Position numbers and translations under genes: made by a program. A DNA stretch of 21,920 bases, from contig CAYRZF010000033.1 of assembly GCA_964428805.1 (NCBI GenBank), forward strand, positions 1-21,920, given 5' to 3'. The first letter of the stretch is position 1. Each line of letters begins with the position of its first letter. Of the stretch, positions 7,552 to 15,249 are shown one piece after another. The stretch is from CAYRZF01 sp964428805 (GTDB taxonomy: Bacteria; Methylomirabilota; Methylomirabilia; Rokubacteriales; CSP1-6). Below the pieces are notes generated by a model. The model ran no database searches. It was not told where the DNA came from and saw only the letters and a list, made by a program, of their open reading frames with translations.

Positions 7552-8103
7552 ATGACGGACGAGACCACCCCCGTGGAGCCTTCCGAGACCGAGGATGAGC
7601 TGACGCGGCTTCGCCAGGCTCTCGAGGAGACCAAGCAGCTCCTCGACGAAAGGACCGGAGAGGCCAAGGACAACTTCGACCGCTACCTCAGGGCCGTAGC
7701 GGAGCTGGACAACCTGAAGAAGCGTACCCAACGCGAACGCGAGGAATACATCCGTTTCGCCAACGAGTCGCTCCTCCGGGAGATCCTTCCCGTCCTCGAC
7801 AACTTCGACCGCGCCCTGGGGGCCGCCCGCGCGGGTTCGGAGGCCCAGGGCTTCGTGGCGGGCGTCGAGCTGATCCAGCGCGAGTTGTTGAAGGTGCTCG
7901 AGAAGTTCGGCGTGACGGCGTACGGCGCGCTCGGGCAGCGGTTCGACCCGGAACGCCACGAGGCGGTGCAGAGCGTGGTGAGGCCCGACGCGGCGGAGAT
8001 GACGGTCCTGGAGGAGACACAGCGCGGCTACCTCCTGAACGGGCGCGTGCTGCGCCCGGCAATGGTCGTGGTGGCGGTCCCACCTGACAGCGAGAAGGCC
8101 TAG
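7552..8103 (+). CDS. grpE: GrpE, nucleotide exchange factor of DnaK
   Basis: GrpE is the homodimeric cochaperone that releases ADP from DnaK. The 183-aa protein has a charged N terminus and a long predicted coiled-coil helix (about residues 12-60, DELTRLRQALEETKQLLDER). It also has the family signature FDRYLRAVAELDNLKKRTQR, VLDNFDRAL, GVELIQRELLKVLEKFGV and the beta-domain QRFDPERHEAVQ. The last segment, GYLLNGRVLRPAMVVVAVPP, is diagnostic. It begins 64 nt after hrcA behind a TATAAT box and ends 19 nt before dnaJ. In most bacteria with this order dnaK lies between grpE and dnaJ; here it does not. Confidence 0.96.
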   Translation: MTDETTPVEPSETEDELTRLRQALEETKQLLDERTGEAKDNFDRYLRAVAELDNLKKRTQREREEYIRFANESLLREILPVLDNFDRALGAARAGSEAQGFVAGVELIQRELLKVLEKFGVTAYGALGQRFDPERHEAVQSVVRPDAAEMTVLEETQRGYLLNGRVLRPAMVVVAVPPDSEKA

Positions 8104-8122
8104 TGCCGGGTGGACGGCAGTA

Positions 8123-9226
8123 GTGCCGAAGCGGGATTATTACGAAGTCCTGGGCGTTTCCCGGGACTCCGGCGACGGCGAGCTCAAGAAAGCGTACCGC
8201 CAGCTGGCCCTTCAGTGTCACCCGGACCGGAACCCCGGGGACAAGAAGGCCGAAGAGCGGTTCAAGGAAATCAACGAGGCGTACGCCGTCCTCTCCGACC
8301 CTGACAAACGTGCCCAGTACGACCGGTTCGGCACCGTCGCAGGGCCGGGGGGGGTCGACGCCTCGGACCTCGGCTTTGGCACCATCTTCGACGACCTTTT
8401 CGAAGGCTTCTTCGGGGGCGCGGGCCGGGGCGGCCGCCGCACCCGGGCCCGGCGCGGCGAAGATCTCCAGTACGACCTCCAGATCAGCCTCGAGGAGGCC
8501 GCCAGGGGCCTGGAGACCAAGGTCCAGATCCCCCGCTTCGAGCCGTGCGAGACCTGCCACGGCTCCGGATTGGAATCGGGCACTACGCGCGAGACCTGCT
8601 CAACCTGCCGGGGGCAGGGCCAGGTCCGTTTCTCCCAGGGGTTTCTGACCGTGGCCCGCACCTGCCCTCAGTGCGGCGGCGAGGGCGAGGTGGCGAAGCA
8701 CCCTTGCCGGAAGTGCCGGGGCGAGGGACGCCAGCGGCGCGAGCACCTCCTGGAGATCAAGATCCCGGCGGGAGTCAAGGACGGCGACCAGCTCCGTCTC
8801 GGAGGCGAAGGGGAGGCCGGAACCCACGGCGGCCCGGCCGGCGATCTCTATGTGGTGATCCGCCTCCGCCCTCACCCCTTCTTCACCCGGCACGGCGACG
8901 ATCTCCTCTGCGAGCTTCCCCTCTCCTTTCCCCAAGTGGCACTCGGCGCCGAGGTGGAGGTCCCGATCCTGGAAGGCCGAACGACGCTCAAGGTGCCTGC
9001 GGGGACTCAGCCCGGGGACGTTCTCCGTCTCAAGGGCAAGGGAATGCCGAGCCTCCGGGGACGGCACCATGGCGACGCCTGCTACCAAGTGATCCTGGAG
9101 GTTCCCGCCCGGCTCGCCGCCAAGCAGCGCCAGCTCCTCGAGGAGTACCAGCGGGCCTCCACGGGAGAATCGGGCCCCCGGCTGGCCTCGTTCCTGGCCG
9201 GCATGAAAAAGCTTCTTGGGTCCTAA
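8123..9226 (+). CDS. dnaJ: DnaJ, Hsp40 cochaperone
   Basis: DnaJ stimulates DnaK ATPase activity and delivers unfolded clients. The 367-aa protein has an N-terminal J domain with HPD at residues 33-35 (CHPDRNPGD) and a short Gly/Phe-type linker (about 70-105, with FEGFFGGAGRGG). A zinc-binding domain with four CxxCxGxG repeats follows (CETCHGSG, CSTCRGQG, CPQCGGEG, CRKCRGEG, about 142-202), then the C-terminal client domains with VPAGTQPGDVLRLKGKGMP. The GTG start at 8123 gives the canonical PKRDYYEVLGVSR N terminus and is used by several neighbouring genes as well. The linker is shorter than in E. coli DnaJ, though the zinc domain marks it as true DnaJ rather than CbpA. The stop abuts the GTG of prmA without a gap. 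Confidence 0.96.
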   Translation: MPKRDYYEVLGVSRDSGDGELKKAYRQLALQCHPDRNPGDKKAEERFKEINEAYAVLSDPDKRAQYDRFGTVAGPGGVDASDLGFGTIFDDLFEGFFGGAGRGGRRTRARRGEDLQYDLQISLEEAARGLETKVQIPRFEPCETCHGSGLESGTTRETCSTCRGQGQVRFSQGFLTVARTCPQCGGEGEVAKHPCRKCRGEGRQRREHLLEIKIPAGVKDGDQLRLGGEGEAGTHGGPAGDLYVVIRLRPHPFFTRHGDDLLCELPLSFPQVALGAEVEVPILEGRTTLKVPAGTQPGDVLRLKGKGMPSLRGRHHGDACYQVILEVPARLAAKQRQLLEEYQRASTGESGPRLASFLAGMKKLLGS

Positions 9227-10099
9227 GTGCCGTTCTGGGAACTGATCCTCCCGTCGTCTCCGGAAGTTTCCGAGGGCCTGACCAACTTTCTGTGGGAACA
9301 GGGCGCCATCGGCCTCGTCGAAGAGGAGACACCGTGCTCGCTACCGCGCCTCCGCGCGTTTTTCCCCCAAGCGACCTCGTCCACCGCCCTCTCGCGGGCA
9401 GTCAGTCAGTACCTCGCCTCCCTGCACGCCCTCGGCCTCACCGTCAACGTGGGGGAGCCCCTGGTGGCGCCGCTCCTCGACGAACCCTGGGCGGAGGCGT
9501 GGCGCCAGGCCTTTGCCCCGCAGCGAGTGGGCCGACGCCTCTGGATCATCCCTCCCTGGGAGACACCCACCACGGAGAGCGGGCTGACGACCATCATCAT
9601 CGAGCCCGGGCGCGCCTTTGGCACCGGCACCCACGGGAGCACCCAAGGGTGCCTGGTATTGCTCGAGGCGCTTCTCGATCGCCAGCCGGTGGCAGACGCC
9701 CTCGACATCGGCACGGGCACGGGGATTCTCGCCATCGCCGCGGCGGCGCTCGGCGTCGAGCGCGTGACGGCGCTGGACACAGACCCCGACGCGGTGGCGG
9801 CCGCGCACCTGAACGCCAAGCTTAACGGCGCTGCGAACCGGATCGATTGCGTGCTCGCCGATGGGGGCGTGTTCGAGGGGTTCCAGCCCGCGCTGGTCCT
9901 CGCCAACCTCCTGGCGGCGAGCCACCTGAGCCTCGCCTCCCAGTACCGGCGCCTGGTCAGCCCCGCAGGCCACCTGATCCTGGGCGGGATCCTGGCCGAC
10001 GAGGTGGCGGGAATCCGCGAGGCGCTCGGCGGTCATGCCTTCACTCTGGCCGAGCAAGCCGAGATTGACGGCTGGGTCTCCCTCCGCCTCACCGGGTAG
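9227..10099 (+). CDS. prmA: Ribosomal protein L11 methyltransferase (PrmA)
   Basis: PrmA trimethylates lysines and the N terminus of ribosomal protein L11 using SAM. The 290-aa product matches the family length. After an N-terminal substrate-recognition domain come W-A-E-A-W-R (88-93), the PrmA signature EPGRAFGTGTHGSTQ (126-140), SAM motif I DIGTGTGILAIAAA (160-173), the acidic ALDTDPDAV, and the catalytic-region segment VLANLLAASHL. It starts with GTG directly after the dnaJ TAA. Only 3 nt separate it from rsmE, so the three genes should be on one transcript. The dnaJ-prmA-rsmE order is common in several phyla. Confidence 0.94.
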   Translation: MPFWELILPSSPEVSEGLTNFLWEQGAIGLVEEETPCSLPRLRAFFPQATSSTALSRAVSQYLASLHALGLTVNVGEPLVAPLLDEPWAEAWRQAFAPQRVGRRLWIIPPWETPTTESGLTTIIIEPGRAFGTGTHGSTQGCLVLLEALLDRQPVADALDIGTGTGILAIAAAALGVERVTALDTDPDAVAAAHLNAKLNGAANRIDCVLADGGVFEGFQPALVLANLLAASHLSLASQYRRLVSPAGHLILGGILADEVAGIREALGGHAFTLAEQAEIDGWVSLRLTG

Positions 10100-10102
10100 C
10101 CT

Positions 10103-10855
10103 GTGACCAGGTTCCACATCCGGCCGGAGGCCGTCCAAGCCGATCGAGTCGCGTTCGACGAGCAGGAGACGCGCCATCTCGCCCGAGTCCTCCGTCTCGC
10201 CCCGGGCGATGTCGTGCAGGTCGTGGACGGTCAGGGGACAGAGCTGACGGTCCGGCTGGAATCGATCGAGGCCCGGGCGGCCACCGGGACGATCCTCGCC
10301 CGCTCCTCGTCCCACACCGAGTCTCCCCTTGCCCTCACCCTCGCCCAGGGGGTCCCCAAAGGCGACAAGATGGAATGGATCGTGAGAACCGTGACGGAAC
10401 TGGGAGTGGCCCGGATCGTCCCGCTCCTCACCGAACGGACCATCGTGAGGCTCGAGCCCGGACGCTGGCGGGACCGGGCCCGCCGGTGGCAGCGAGTCGC
10501 CAAGGAGGCCGCGAAGCAGTGCGGGCGCGCGGTGATTCCCATGGTGGAACCGCCCCGCCCGATCCAGGAATTTGCCGAGGCCGACTGGACGGTGGATCTC
10601 GCGCTCTGCCTCTGGGAAGGCGAACGCCGGGGCCTCTTGGAGGTTCTGGACAAGACCGCGCGACCGGTGGCTTCAGCGCTGCTGGTCGTCGGGCCCGAGG
10701 GAGGCCTGGCCCGGCGCGAGGTGGAGGCGCTCGAGGCGCGGGGGTTCAAGAGTGCCGGGCTCGGTCCCCGGATTCTCAGGACCGAGACGGCGGGGCCGGT
10801 GGGCATCTCTCTCCTTCAGGCTCGCTTCGGGGATCTGGGAGCTCCACGGAAGTGA
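10103..10855 (+). CDS. rsmE: 16S rRNA m3U1498 methyltransferase RsmE
   Basis: RsmE methylates U1498 of 16S rRNA; it is a SPOUT enzyme with a C-terminal trefoil knot. The 250-aa protein has an N-terminal PUA-like region with RHLARVLRLAPGDVVQVVDG and the conserved LAQGVPKGDKMEWIVRTVTE, GVARIVPLLTERT and RWQRVAKEAAKQCGRAVIP. The knot contains VVGPEGGLARREVEAL (195-210) and LGPRILRTETAGPVGI (220-235). All are strong family signatures. It begins with GTG 3 nt after prmA, and its TGA overlaps the GTG of the archease gene (GTGA), which indicates translational coupling. Confidence 0.95.
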   Translation: MTRFHIRPEAVQADRVAFDEQETRHLARVLRLAPGDVVQVVDGQGTELTVRLESIEARAATGTILARSSSHTESPLALTLAQGVPKGDKMEWIVRTVTELGVARIVPLLTERTIVRLEPGRWRDRARRWQRVAKEAAKQCGRAVIPMVEPPRPIQEFAEADWTVDLALCLWEGERRGLLEVLDKTARPVASALLVVGPEGGLARREVEALEARGFKSAGLGPRILRTETAGPVGISLLQARFGDLGAPRK

Positions 10856-11274
10856 CCACCGCCGGCTACGACTACTTCGACGTCGCCGCCGATGTCGGCG
10901 TGAGCGCCTGGGCCCCGACGCTTCCCGAGGCCTTCGCCCAGGCGGCCCTCGGCGTGTTCGCCCTCATGGTGGATCCGCACAGCGTCGAGCCGCGTGAGTC
11001 GCGCGAGGTGCGCGCGCAGGGAGACACGCCGGAAGCGCTCCTGGTGAACTGGCTCAACGAGTGCCTCTATGTCCACGACATCGAGGCATTCGTGGCGAAC
11101 CGGATCGAGTTTCTGCTCTTCGAGGCGACCAAGGTTCACGCGCTGCTCTGGGGCGAGGAGCTGGACCCCAAGCGGCACCGCGCGGGCACCGTCGTCAAAG
11201 CGGCGACCTTCCACGAGCTCCAGGTCCGCGAGGCCGCCGGGCGGTGGGAAATCCGGGTGATTCTGGACGTCTGA
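10852..11274 (+). CDS. Archease-family protein
   Basis: The 140-aa protein matches the archease family (PF01951): an N-terminal YFDVAADVGVSAWAPTLPEA, AALGVFALMVD, SREVRAQGDTPEALLVNWLNE, CLYVHDIEAF, and the terminal RAGTVVKAATFHELQV plus WEIRVILDV. Archease is a metal-binding protein that accelerates guanylylation and turnover of the RNA ligase RtcB in organisms where it has been studied. Here the usual H in DHTADVG is not aligned (FDVAADVG), but the metal-region Asp is kept. The start is GTG overlapping the rsmE stop; the much longer open frame upstream is out of phase with real coding. No rtcB is present in the window. It is the last gene of the heat-shock/ribosome-modification operon. Confidence 0.9.
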   Translation: MTTAGYDYFDVAADVGVSAWAPTLPEAFAQAALGVFALMVDPHSVEPRESREVRAQGDTPEALLVNWLNECLYVHDIEAFVANRIEFLLFEATKVHALLWGEELDPKRHRAGTVVKAATFHELQVREAAGRWEIRVILDV

Positions 11275-11302
11275 CTGTTGTAAAGATGCCACACTCCCTG
11301 TC

Positions 11303-11331
11303 GTTCGTTGTGTCTTCTAAGTAACACGAAC
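11303..11331. promoter_or_regulatory. Inverted repeat, possible activator (enhancer) site
   Basis: GTTCGT at 11303-11308 is the complement of ACGAAC at 11326-11331, with GTGT/ACAC pairing partly inside. The dyad is centred about 85 nt upstream of the -24 element of the sigma-54 promoter, a normal distance for a bacterial enhancer-binding protein. The binding protein is unknown. Confidence 0.35.
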
Positions 11332-11346
11332 CCTCAAAACCTTCGA

Positions 11347-11356
11347 TGTCAAGACA
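11347..11356. promoter_or_regulatory. Short palindrome TGTCAAGACA, possible regulator half of an enhancer
   Basis: This perfect 10-nt palindrome lies about 50 nt upstream of the sigma-54 promoter and 16 nt after the larger dyad. Short palindromes of this kind arise by chance, so only its position supports a role. Confidence 0.25.
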
Positions 11357-11401
11357 CGCTAGAGCTATGAAAATTAATCACTTACGATAATCCGGCCCCT
11401 C

Positions 11402-11416
11402 TGGCACCCAGGTTGC
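11402..11416 (+). promoter_or_regulatory. Sigma-54 (RpoN) promoter upstream of lpxC
   Basis: TGGCAC at 11402-11407 and TTGC at 11413-11416 are separated by 5 nt, placing the invariant GG and GC doublets exactly 10 nt apart as required for the -24/-12 promoter. Transcription would start near 11428, about 38 nt before the lpxC ATG. The window also encodes a sigma-54 activator with GAFTGA. Confidence 0.8.
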
Positions 11417-11465
11417 TATAAGATCACCGGTCTTCCGGGCGTCGCCTGCCCAGCCACAAGATCCT

Positions 11466-12347
11466 ATGGATCTTCAACTCACGATTCGAAAGCAAGTGGC
11501 GGTCGAAGGGGTGGGGCTTCACTCGGGCCGGCCCGCGAAGGTGACCCTCTCACCCGCGCCCGCCGACAACGGCATCGTCTTTCGCACCACGGATCCCCAT
11601 CGCACGTTGATTCCCGCTCGCCCAGAGACCGTCGTGGACTCGCACTTCGCCACCACGCTCGGCGTGAACGGGGCCCGCGTTCAGACGGTCGAGCATCTCA
11701 TGGCGGCGGCCGCAGCGCTCGGGATCGACAACCTCCTTGTGGAGGTCGAGGGGGAGGAGATCCCGGCCATGGATGGCAGCGCGAAGCCATTCGTTTCGCT
11801 GCTCTACTCGGCCGGAAAGGCGACGTTGGGAGCCCCGCGCAAGCCCCTGGCCATCACCCAGCCGATCCGGGTCGGGGATGAGGCGCGCTGGCTCCAGATC
11901 GTCCCCTCGGACGACTTCCGGGTGAGCTACACCCTGGATGTGAACCACCCGGCGGTGGGGACCCAGGCCGCCTCGTTCGCGTGCTCCGAGCGGGTGTTCG
12001 TCGAGGAACTCGCCTCGGCCAGGACCTACGGCTTTCTCAAAGATGTGGGCGTCCTGCGGAAGAACGGTCTGGCCAAGGGCGGCTCCCTGGACAACGCCGT
12101 AGTGGTGGGCCACCGCGCCGTTTTGAACGCGAGCCTCCGCTATCGCGACGAGTTCGTCCGCCACAAGATCCTGGACTTGATCGGCGACTTGGCGCTGCTG
12201 GGGCGCCCGGTGCTGGGGCACGTGGTCGCGCGCAACGCCGGTCACGCGCTCAACCATCAGCTCGTCAGCGCCATCGCGGCATTCTTTGCCGCTCGCTCCG
12301 ACCGGACCACGGTTCGGGCCCTCTCCCATCCGGTCAGCCGCCTCTAA
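11466..12347 (+). CDS. lpxC: UDP-3-O-acyl-N-acetylglucosamine deacetylase (LpxC)
   Basis: LpxC is the zinc amidase that performs the committed step of lipid A synthesis in the cytoplasm. The 293-aa protein has GVGLHSGRPAKVTLSPA near the N terminus and the zinc ligands H77 (VEHLMAA), H233 and D237 (RHKILDLIGD). D241 follows in the same GD motif, with the catalytic H260 in GHALNHQLV. The substrate-contact segment EIPAMDGSA (98-106) is intact. Length is near the usual 300. It is preceded by a sigma-54 promoter, which is uncommon for this essential gene; in E. coli LpxC is controlled mainly by proteolysis. The gene marks the organism as having a lipid A-containing outer membrane. Confidence 0.96.
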   Translation: MDLQLTIRKQVAVEGVGLHSGRPAKVTLSPAPADNGIVFRTTDPHRTLIPARPETVVDSHFATTLGVNGARVQTVEHLMAAAAALGIDNLLVEVEGEEIPAMDGSAKPFVSLLYSAGKATLGAPRKPLAITQPIRVGDEARWLQIVPSDDFRVSYTLDVNHPAVGTQAASFACSERVFVEELASARTYGFLKDVGVLRKNGLAKGGSLDNAVVVGHRAVLNASLRYRDEFVRHKILDLIGDLALLGRPVLGHVVARNAGHALNHQLVSAIAAFFAARSDRTTVRALSHPVSRL

Positions 12348-12381
12348 AAGAAGACTTCTTCCACCCCTTCGCCGCTGGCGC

Positions 12382-12387
12382 TATAAT
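12382..12387 (+). promoter_or_regulatory. -10 box (TATAAT) upstream of the DUF4390-kinase-regulator operon
   Basis: A perfect TATAAT lies 14 nt before the ATG at 12402, within the 54-nt gap after lpxC. The -35 region 17 nt upstream (TTCCAC, 12359-12364) is weak. It could provide separate transcription of the signalling genes. Confidence 0.45.
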
Positions 12388-12401
12388 GTCCTGTCCGACG
12401 T

Positions 12402-13028
12402 ATGCGTGCGCCACGGGCTTCGGCGGTTTCCGCAGCGGATCCCCAGCGCAGCCGGCCGGCTCGGCTCCGATGGCCGCTGGCCTGGATCCTGGCCTGCGGG
12501 TTGCTGCTCGCCGCCACCCCTACCCTTTCGGAAATCCGGTTCAGCGATCGTCCCGAAGTCTTTCTCAACGACTACGATCTCACCATGCAGGTGGTGCTCC
12601 TGGGAGCGATTCCTCCCTCGTTCCACGAGAGCCTGAGGAGCGGGATCCCCACGCACATCCGCTTCTACGTCGAGCTCTGGCAATATAGCCGCCTCTGGTT
12701 CGACCAGCGCCTCCAAACCAGGACTATCGAGCGACAGTTGACCTACAACGTCGTCACGAAGGAATACAAAGTGGTCTCCACAGCGGGGGAACAGCGGGAG
12801 CCGTACGTGACCAAAGATCTGAGGGAGGCCCAGCGCGTGGCCTCGCAGATCCTGGGGTTCAAGCTGGGGCCAGCCTCAGCCCTGGAGCCGGCCGGGCTCT
12901 ACTACGTGCGGGCGCGCGCCGACGTCTCCGTGGGCGGGGTGAACTCCCTGCTGGCGCGCCTGGCGGGAGATGCCGAGGAGACGGACTGGATCCGCTCGAC
13001 CTTTCTGACGCCGATGCGGACGCAATGA
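12402..13028 (+). CDS. DUF4390 family exported protein
   Basis: The 208-aa protein has an Arg-rich N terminus and a hydrophobic stretch at about residues 24-39 (WPLAWILACGLLLAAT), consistent with a signal peptide or membrane anchor. The rest is a predicted beta-rich domain with FLNDYDLTMQVVLLGAIPPS, THIRFYVELWQYSRLWFDQR, TYNVVTKEYKV and GLYYVRARADVS. This resembles DUF4390 proteins encoded just before NtrY-like histidine kinases in proteobacteria. Its biochemical function is not known. The gene ends 16 nt before the kinase, so it may be an exported partner of the sensor, which is an inference from gene order only. The start could be further downstream, but no better ATG is in frame. Confidence 0.75.
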   Translation: MRAPRASAVSAADPQRSRPARLRWPLAWILACGLLLAATPTLSEIRFSDRPEVFLNDYDLTMQVVLLGAIPPSFHESLRSGIPTHIRFYVELWQYSRLWFDQRLQTRTIERQLTYNVVTKEYKVVSTAGEQREPYVTKDLREAQRVASQILGFKLGPASALEPAGLYYVRARADVSVGGVNSLLARLAGDAEETDWIRSTFLTPMRTQ

Positions 13029-13044
13029 TGTCCGGAGGTACGCC

Positions 13045-15249
13045 GTGCCGTTGACGGCGCCGTTGAGCGGCGAGCACCAGCGCCGCAAGCGCAACCTTCT
13101 GATCATCGGCGGGATCCTCATCCTGCTGGTGACCACCATGGCGACCGTGGTGTACCAGGTGGGGATCTGGTCTCCCCAGATCCCGGTCGCCTCGAACCTT
13201 CTCGTCTTCGCCCTCTTCAACCTCACCCTGATCGTCTTCCTCCTGCTGCTGGTCCTCCTCTTCCGGAATCTCGTCAAGCTCTTCTTCGAGCGGAGACAGA
13301 AGGTTCTCGGCTCCCGGTTCAAGACCAAGCTCGTCATGGCGTTTCTCTCCCTGGCGCTGATCCCGGCCCTCCTCATCTCGATCATCGCCTCCAACCTCCT
13401 CAATACGTCCATCGAGGGATGGTTCAAGCCCCAGGTGGAAGGCCCGCTGGAGCAGGCCCTCGACGTGGCGCAGACGTATTACCAGACGCTGGAGGGCACC
13501 GTTCTCCGTCACGGGCGCCAGCTCGCGCGAGTGATCGTGCGCGACAGCCTCCTCGGCGAAGACCGGCGCGAGGCGTTGGCTGCCTACCTGGTGGAGCAGC
13601 AGGAGACGCTGGGGCTGGCCGCCATCTCGGTCTTCACCCCGAAGGGGCAGGAGCTGGTCCACGTCAAGGACCCGATTCTGGCCTCTCTCCCCACGCGCGA
13701 CGTGAATACGGAACAGGTCAACCGGGGGCTGAGCGGCCGGGAGGTCACCACGGTCCGGGAGCTCGACAACGGCGACTTGATTCAGGCCGTCGTCCCGATC
13801 TGGTCGAGAGGAGACAGGCCTGAGGTCTTGGGCACGCTGGTCGTCGCCACGCACGTGACCCAGCGGTTGGAGGCGCGGATCCGCGGCATCTCCCAGGCCT
13901 TTCAGGAGTACAAGCAGCTCAAGCTGCTGAAGAACCCCATCAAGGGGATCTACATCCTGCTCTTCCTGCTGATGACCCTCATCATCGTGTTCTCGTTTAC
14001 GTGGTTCGGGCTCTACATGGCCCGCGGGATCACGGTGCCGATCCAGCTCCTGGCCGAGGGAACCCGCGAGGTGGCGGCCGGCAACCTCAATTACAAGGTG
14101 CAGGTCCAGGCGGACGACGAGATCGGCATCCTGGTGGATTCCTTCAACCGGATGACCAGCGACCTCCAGGCCAAGCACAACGAGCTGGAAGAGCGCCGAC
14201 GGTACATCGAGACCGTGATCCAGGCCGTGGCGACGGGGGTCGTCTCCCTTGACCCGGCGGGCCGCCTCACGACGATGAACGGGACGGCAGCGCGCATGCT
14301 GGGACTACCGGGAGAGTCCGCCGCCCGTCAGCAGTTCCGCCAGCTCTTCGCCGGCGAGCAGTTCGCCGACGTGCGCGCCCTCGTCCAGCGGATGGACCGC
14401 TTGCGCCTGGGCACGCTCGAGCGCGAGATCCGCTTCCGCCGCGATGGTCACGCCGTCACGCTCCTCGGAGCGGCCACCGCGCTGCATGGACCGGAAGGCG
14501 AATACGCGGGCATGGTGCTCGTCTTCGACGACCTTACCGAGCTCCTGAAGGCCCAGCGGCTCGCGGCCTGGCGCGAGGTCGCCCAGCGCATCGCCCACGA
14601 AATCAAGAACCCGTTGACCCCCATCCAGCTCTCCGCCCAGCGACTGCGCCGGCGCCTGGGCGACCGGAACCCGGACGATCGCCGCCTCCTCGAGGAGTGC
14701 ACGGGGACCATCATCCAGGAGGTGGAAGGCCTCAAGCACCTGGTGGACGAGTTTTCCCGCTTCGCCCGAATGCCGGCGCTGTCGCCGAAGCCGACGGAAC
14801 TCAACCGCCTGCTGGAGAGCGTAGTGGCCCTCTACCGGGAATCCCATCCCGCGCTCGCGCTCAAGACCTTGTTCGCGCCCGACCTGCCGACCCTCGAGAT
14901 CGACCCCGACCAGATCAAGCGCGCGGCCCTCAACCTCGTGGATAACGCCGTGGAGGCCGTCGGGGAAGCCGGAGAGGTCACCGTGCAGATCCTGTTCATC
15001 CCGGAGCTGAAGCGGGTCCAGGTCGCCGTGAGCGACAACGGCGTGGGAATCCCGCCCGAGGACAAGGACAAGCTTTTTCTCCCGTACTTCTCCACAAAGA
15101 CGGCGGGGACGGGGCTGGGGCTTGCCATCGTCCACCAGATCGTCACGGACCACGGTGGCAGGATCTGGGCGGAGGACAACGCCCCCAAGGGAAGCCGGTT
15201 TGTCATGGAGCTTCCCGTGGACGGGCCCCCCACCCGCGCGGAGACCTAA
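13045..15249 (+). CDS. NtrY-like membrane sensor histidine kinase
   Basis: The 734-aa protein is an inner-membrane sensor. Predicted membrane segments lie at about residues 17-37, 50-73, 97-117 and 302-323, with a periplasmic sensing region between the last two. A HAMP domain follows (328-380, ITVPIQLLAEGTREVAAGNL), then a PAS domain (about 388-505) and the phospho-acceptor box RIAHEIKNPLTPIQLSAQRL with H518. The ATPase domain has the N box (LNLVDNAVEA, 629-638), G1 DNGVGIP (664-670) and G2 GTGLGLAIV (688-696). This topology and order are those of NtrY-type kinases. A strong GGAGG at 13034-13038 precedes the GTG by 6 nt. The signal it senses is not evident. The downstream regulator abuts its stop codon. 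Confidence 0.92.
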   Translation: MPLTAPLSGEHQRRKRNLLIIGGILILLVTTMATVVYQVGIWSPQIPVASNLLVFALFNLTLIVFLLLLVLLFRNLVKLFFERRQKVLGSRFKTKLVMAFLSLALIPALLISIIASNLLNTSIEGWFKPQVEGPLEQALDVAQTYYQTLEGTVLRHGRQLARVIVRDSLLGEDRREALAAYLVEQQETLGLAAISVFTPKGQELVHVKDPILASLPTRDVNTEQVNRGLSGREVTTVRELDNGDLIQAVVPIWSRGDRPEVLGTLVVATHVTQRLEARIRGISQAFQEYKQLKLLKNPIKGIYILLFLLMTLIIVFSFTWFGLYMARGITVPIQLLAEGTREVAAGNLNYKVQVQADDEIGILVDSFNRMTSDLQAKHNELEERRRYIETVIQAVATGVVSLDPAGRLTTMNGTAARMLGLPGESAARQQFRQLFAGEQFADVRALVQRMDRLRLGTLEREIRFRRDGHAVTLLGAATALHGPEGEYAGMVLVFDDLTELLKAQRLAAWREVAQRIAHEIKNPLTPIQLSAQRLRRRLGDRNPDDRRLLEECTGTIIQEVEGLKHLVDEFSRFARMPALSPKPTELNRLLESVVALYRESHPALALKTLFAPDLPTLEIDPDQIKRAALNLVDNAVEAVGEAGEVTVQILFIPELKRVQVAVSDNGVGIPPEDKDKLFLPYFSTKTAGTGLGLAIVHQIVTDHGGRIWAEDNAPKGSRFVMELPVDGPPTRAET

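Larger units (their letters stand above)
11275..11401. other. AT-richer intergenic control region upstream of lpxC
   Basis: After the dense coding stretch, the base composition visibly drops in G+C here, most clearly at 11358-11393. No open frame with family similarity is seen. It holds dyad sequences (annotated separately) and the left flank of a sigma-54 promoter. No clear intrinsic terminator for the preceding operon is visible. Confidence 0.6.

Noticed and set aside
11381..11391. Sigma-70 -10 box GATAAT upstream of lpxC
   Set aside because: No -35 hexamer is found at 16-18 nt, while the sigma-54 element just downstream is near perfect.
12347..12362. Short hairpin-like AAGAAG/CTTCTT after lpxC as a terminator
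   Set aside because: The two arms are almost adjacent, leaving no loop, and there is no T run, so a stable terminator is unlikely.
12859..14178. Long open frame on the - strand (about 440 codons) opposite the DUF4390 and kinase genes
   Set aside because: It mirrors the codon pattern of the real + strand genes in GC-rich DNA, and its composition (His, Asp, Glu, Arg-rich) has no family features.
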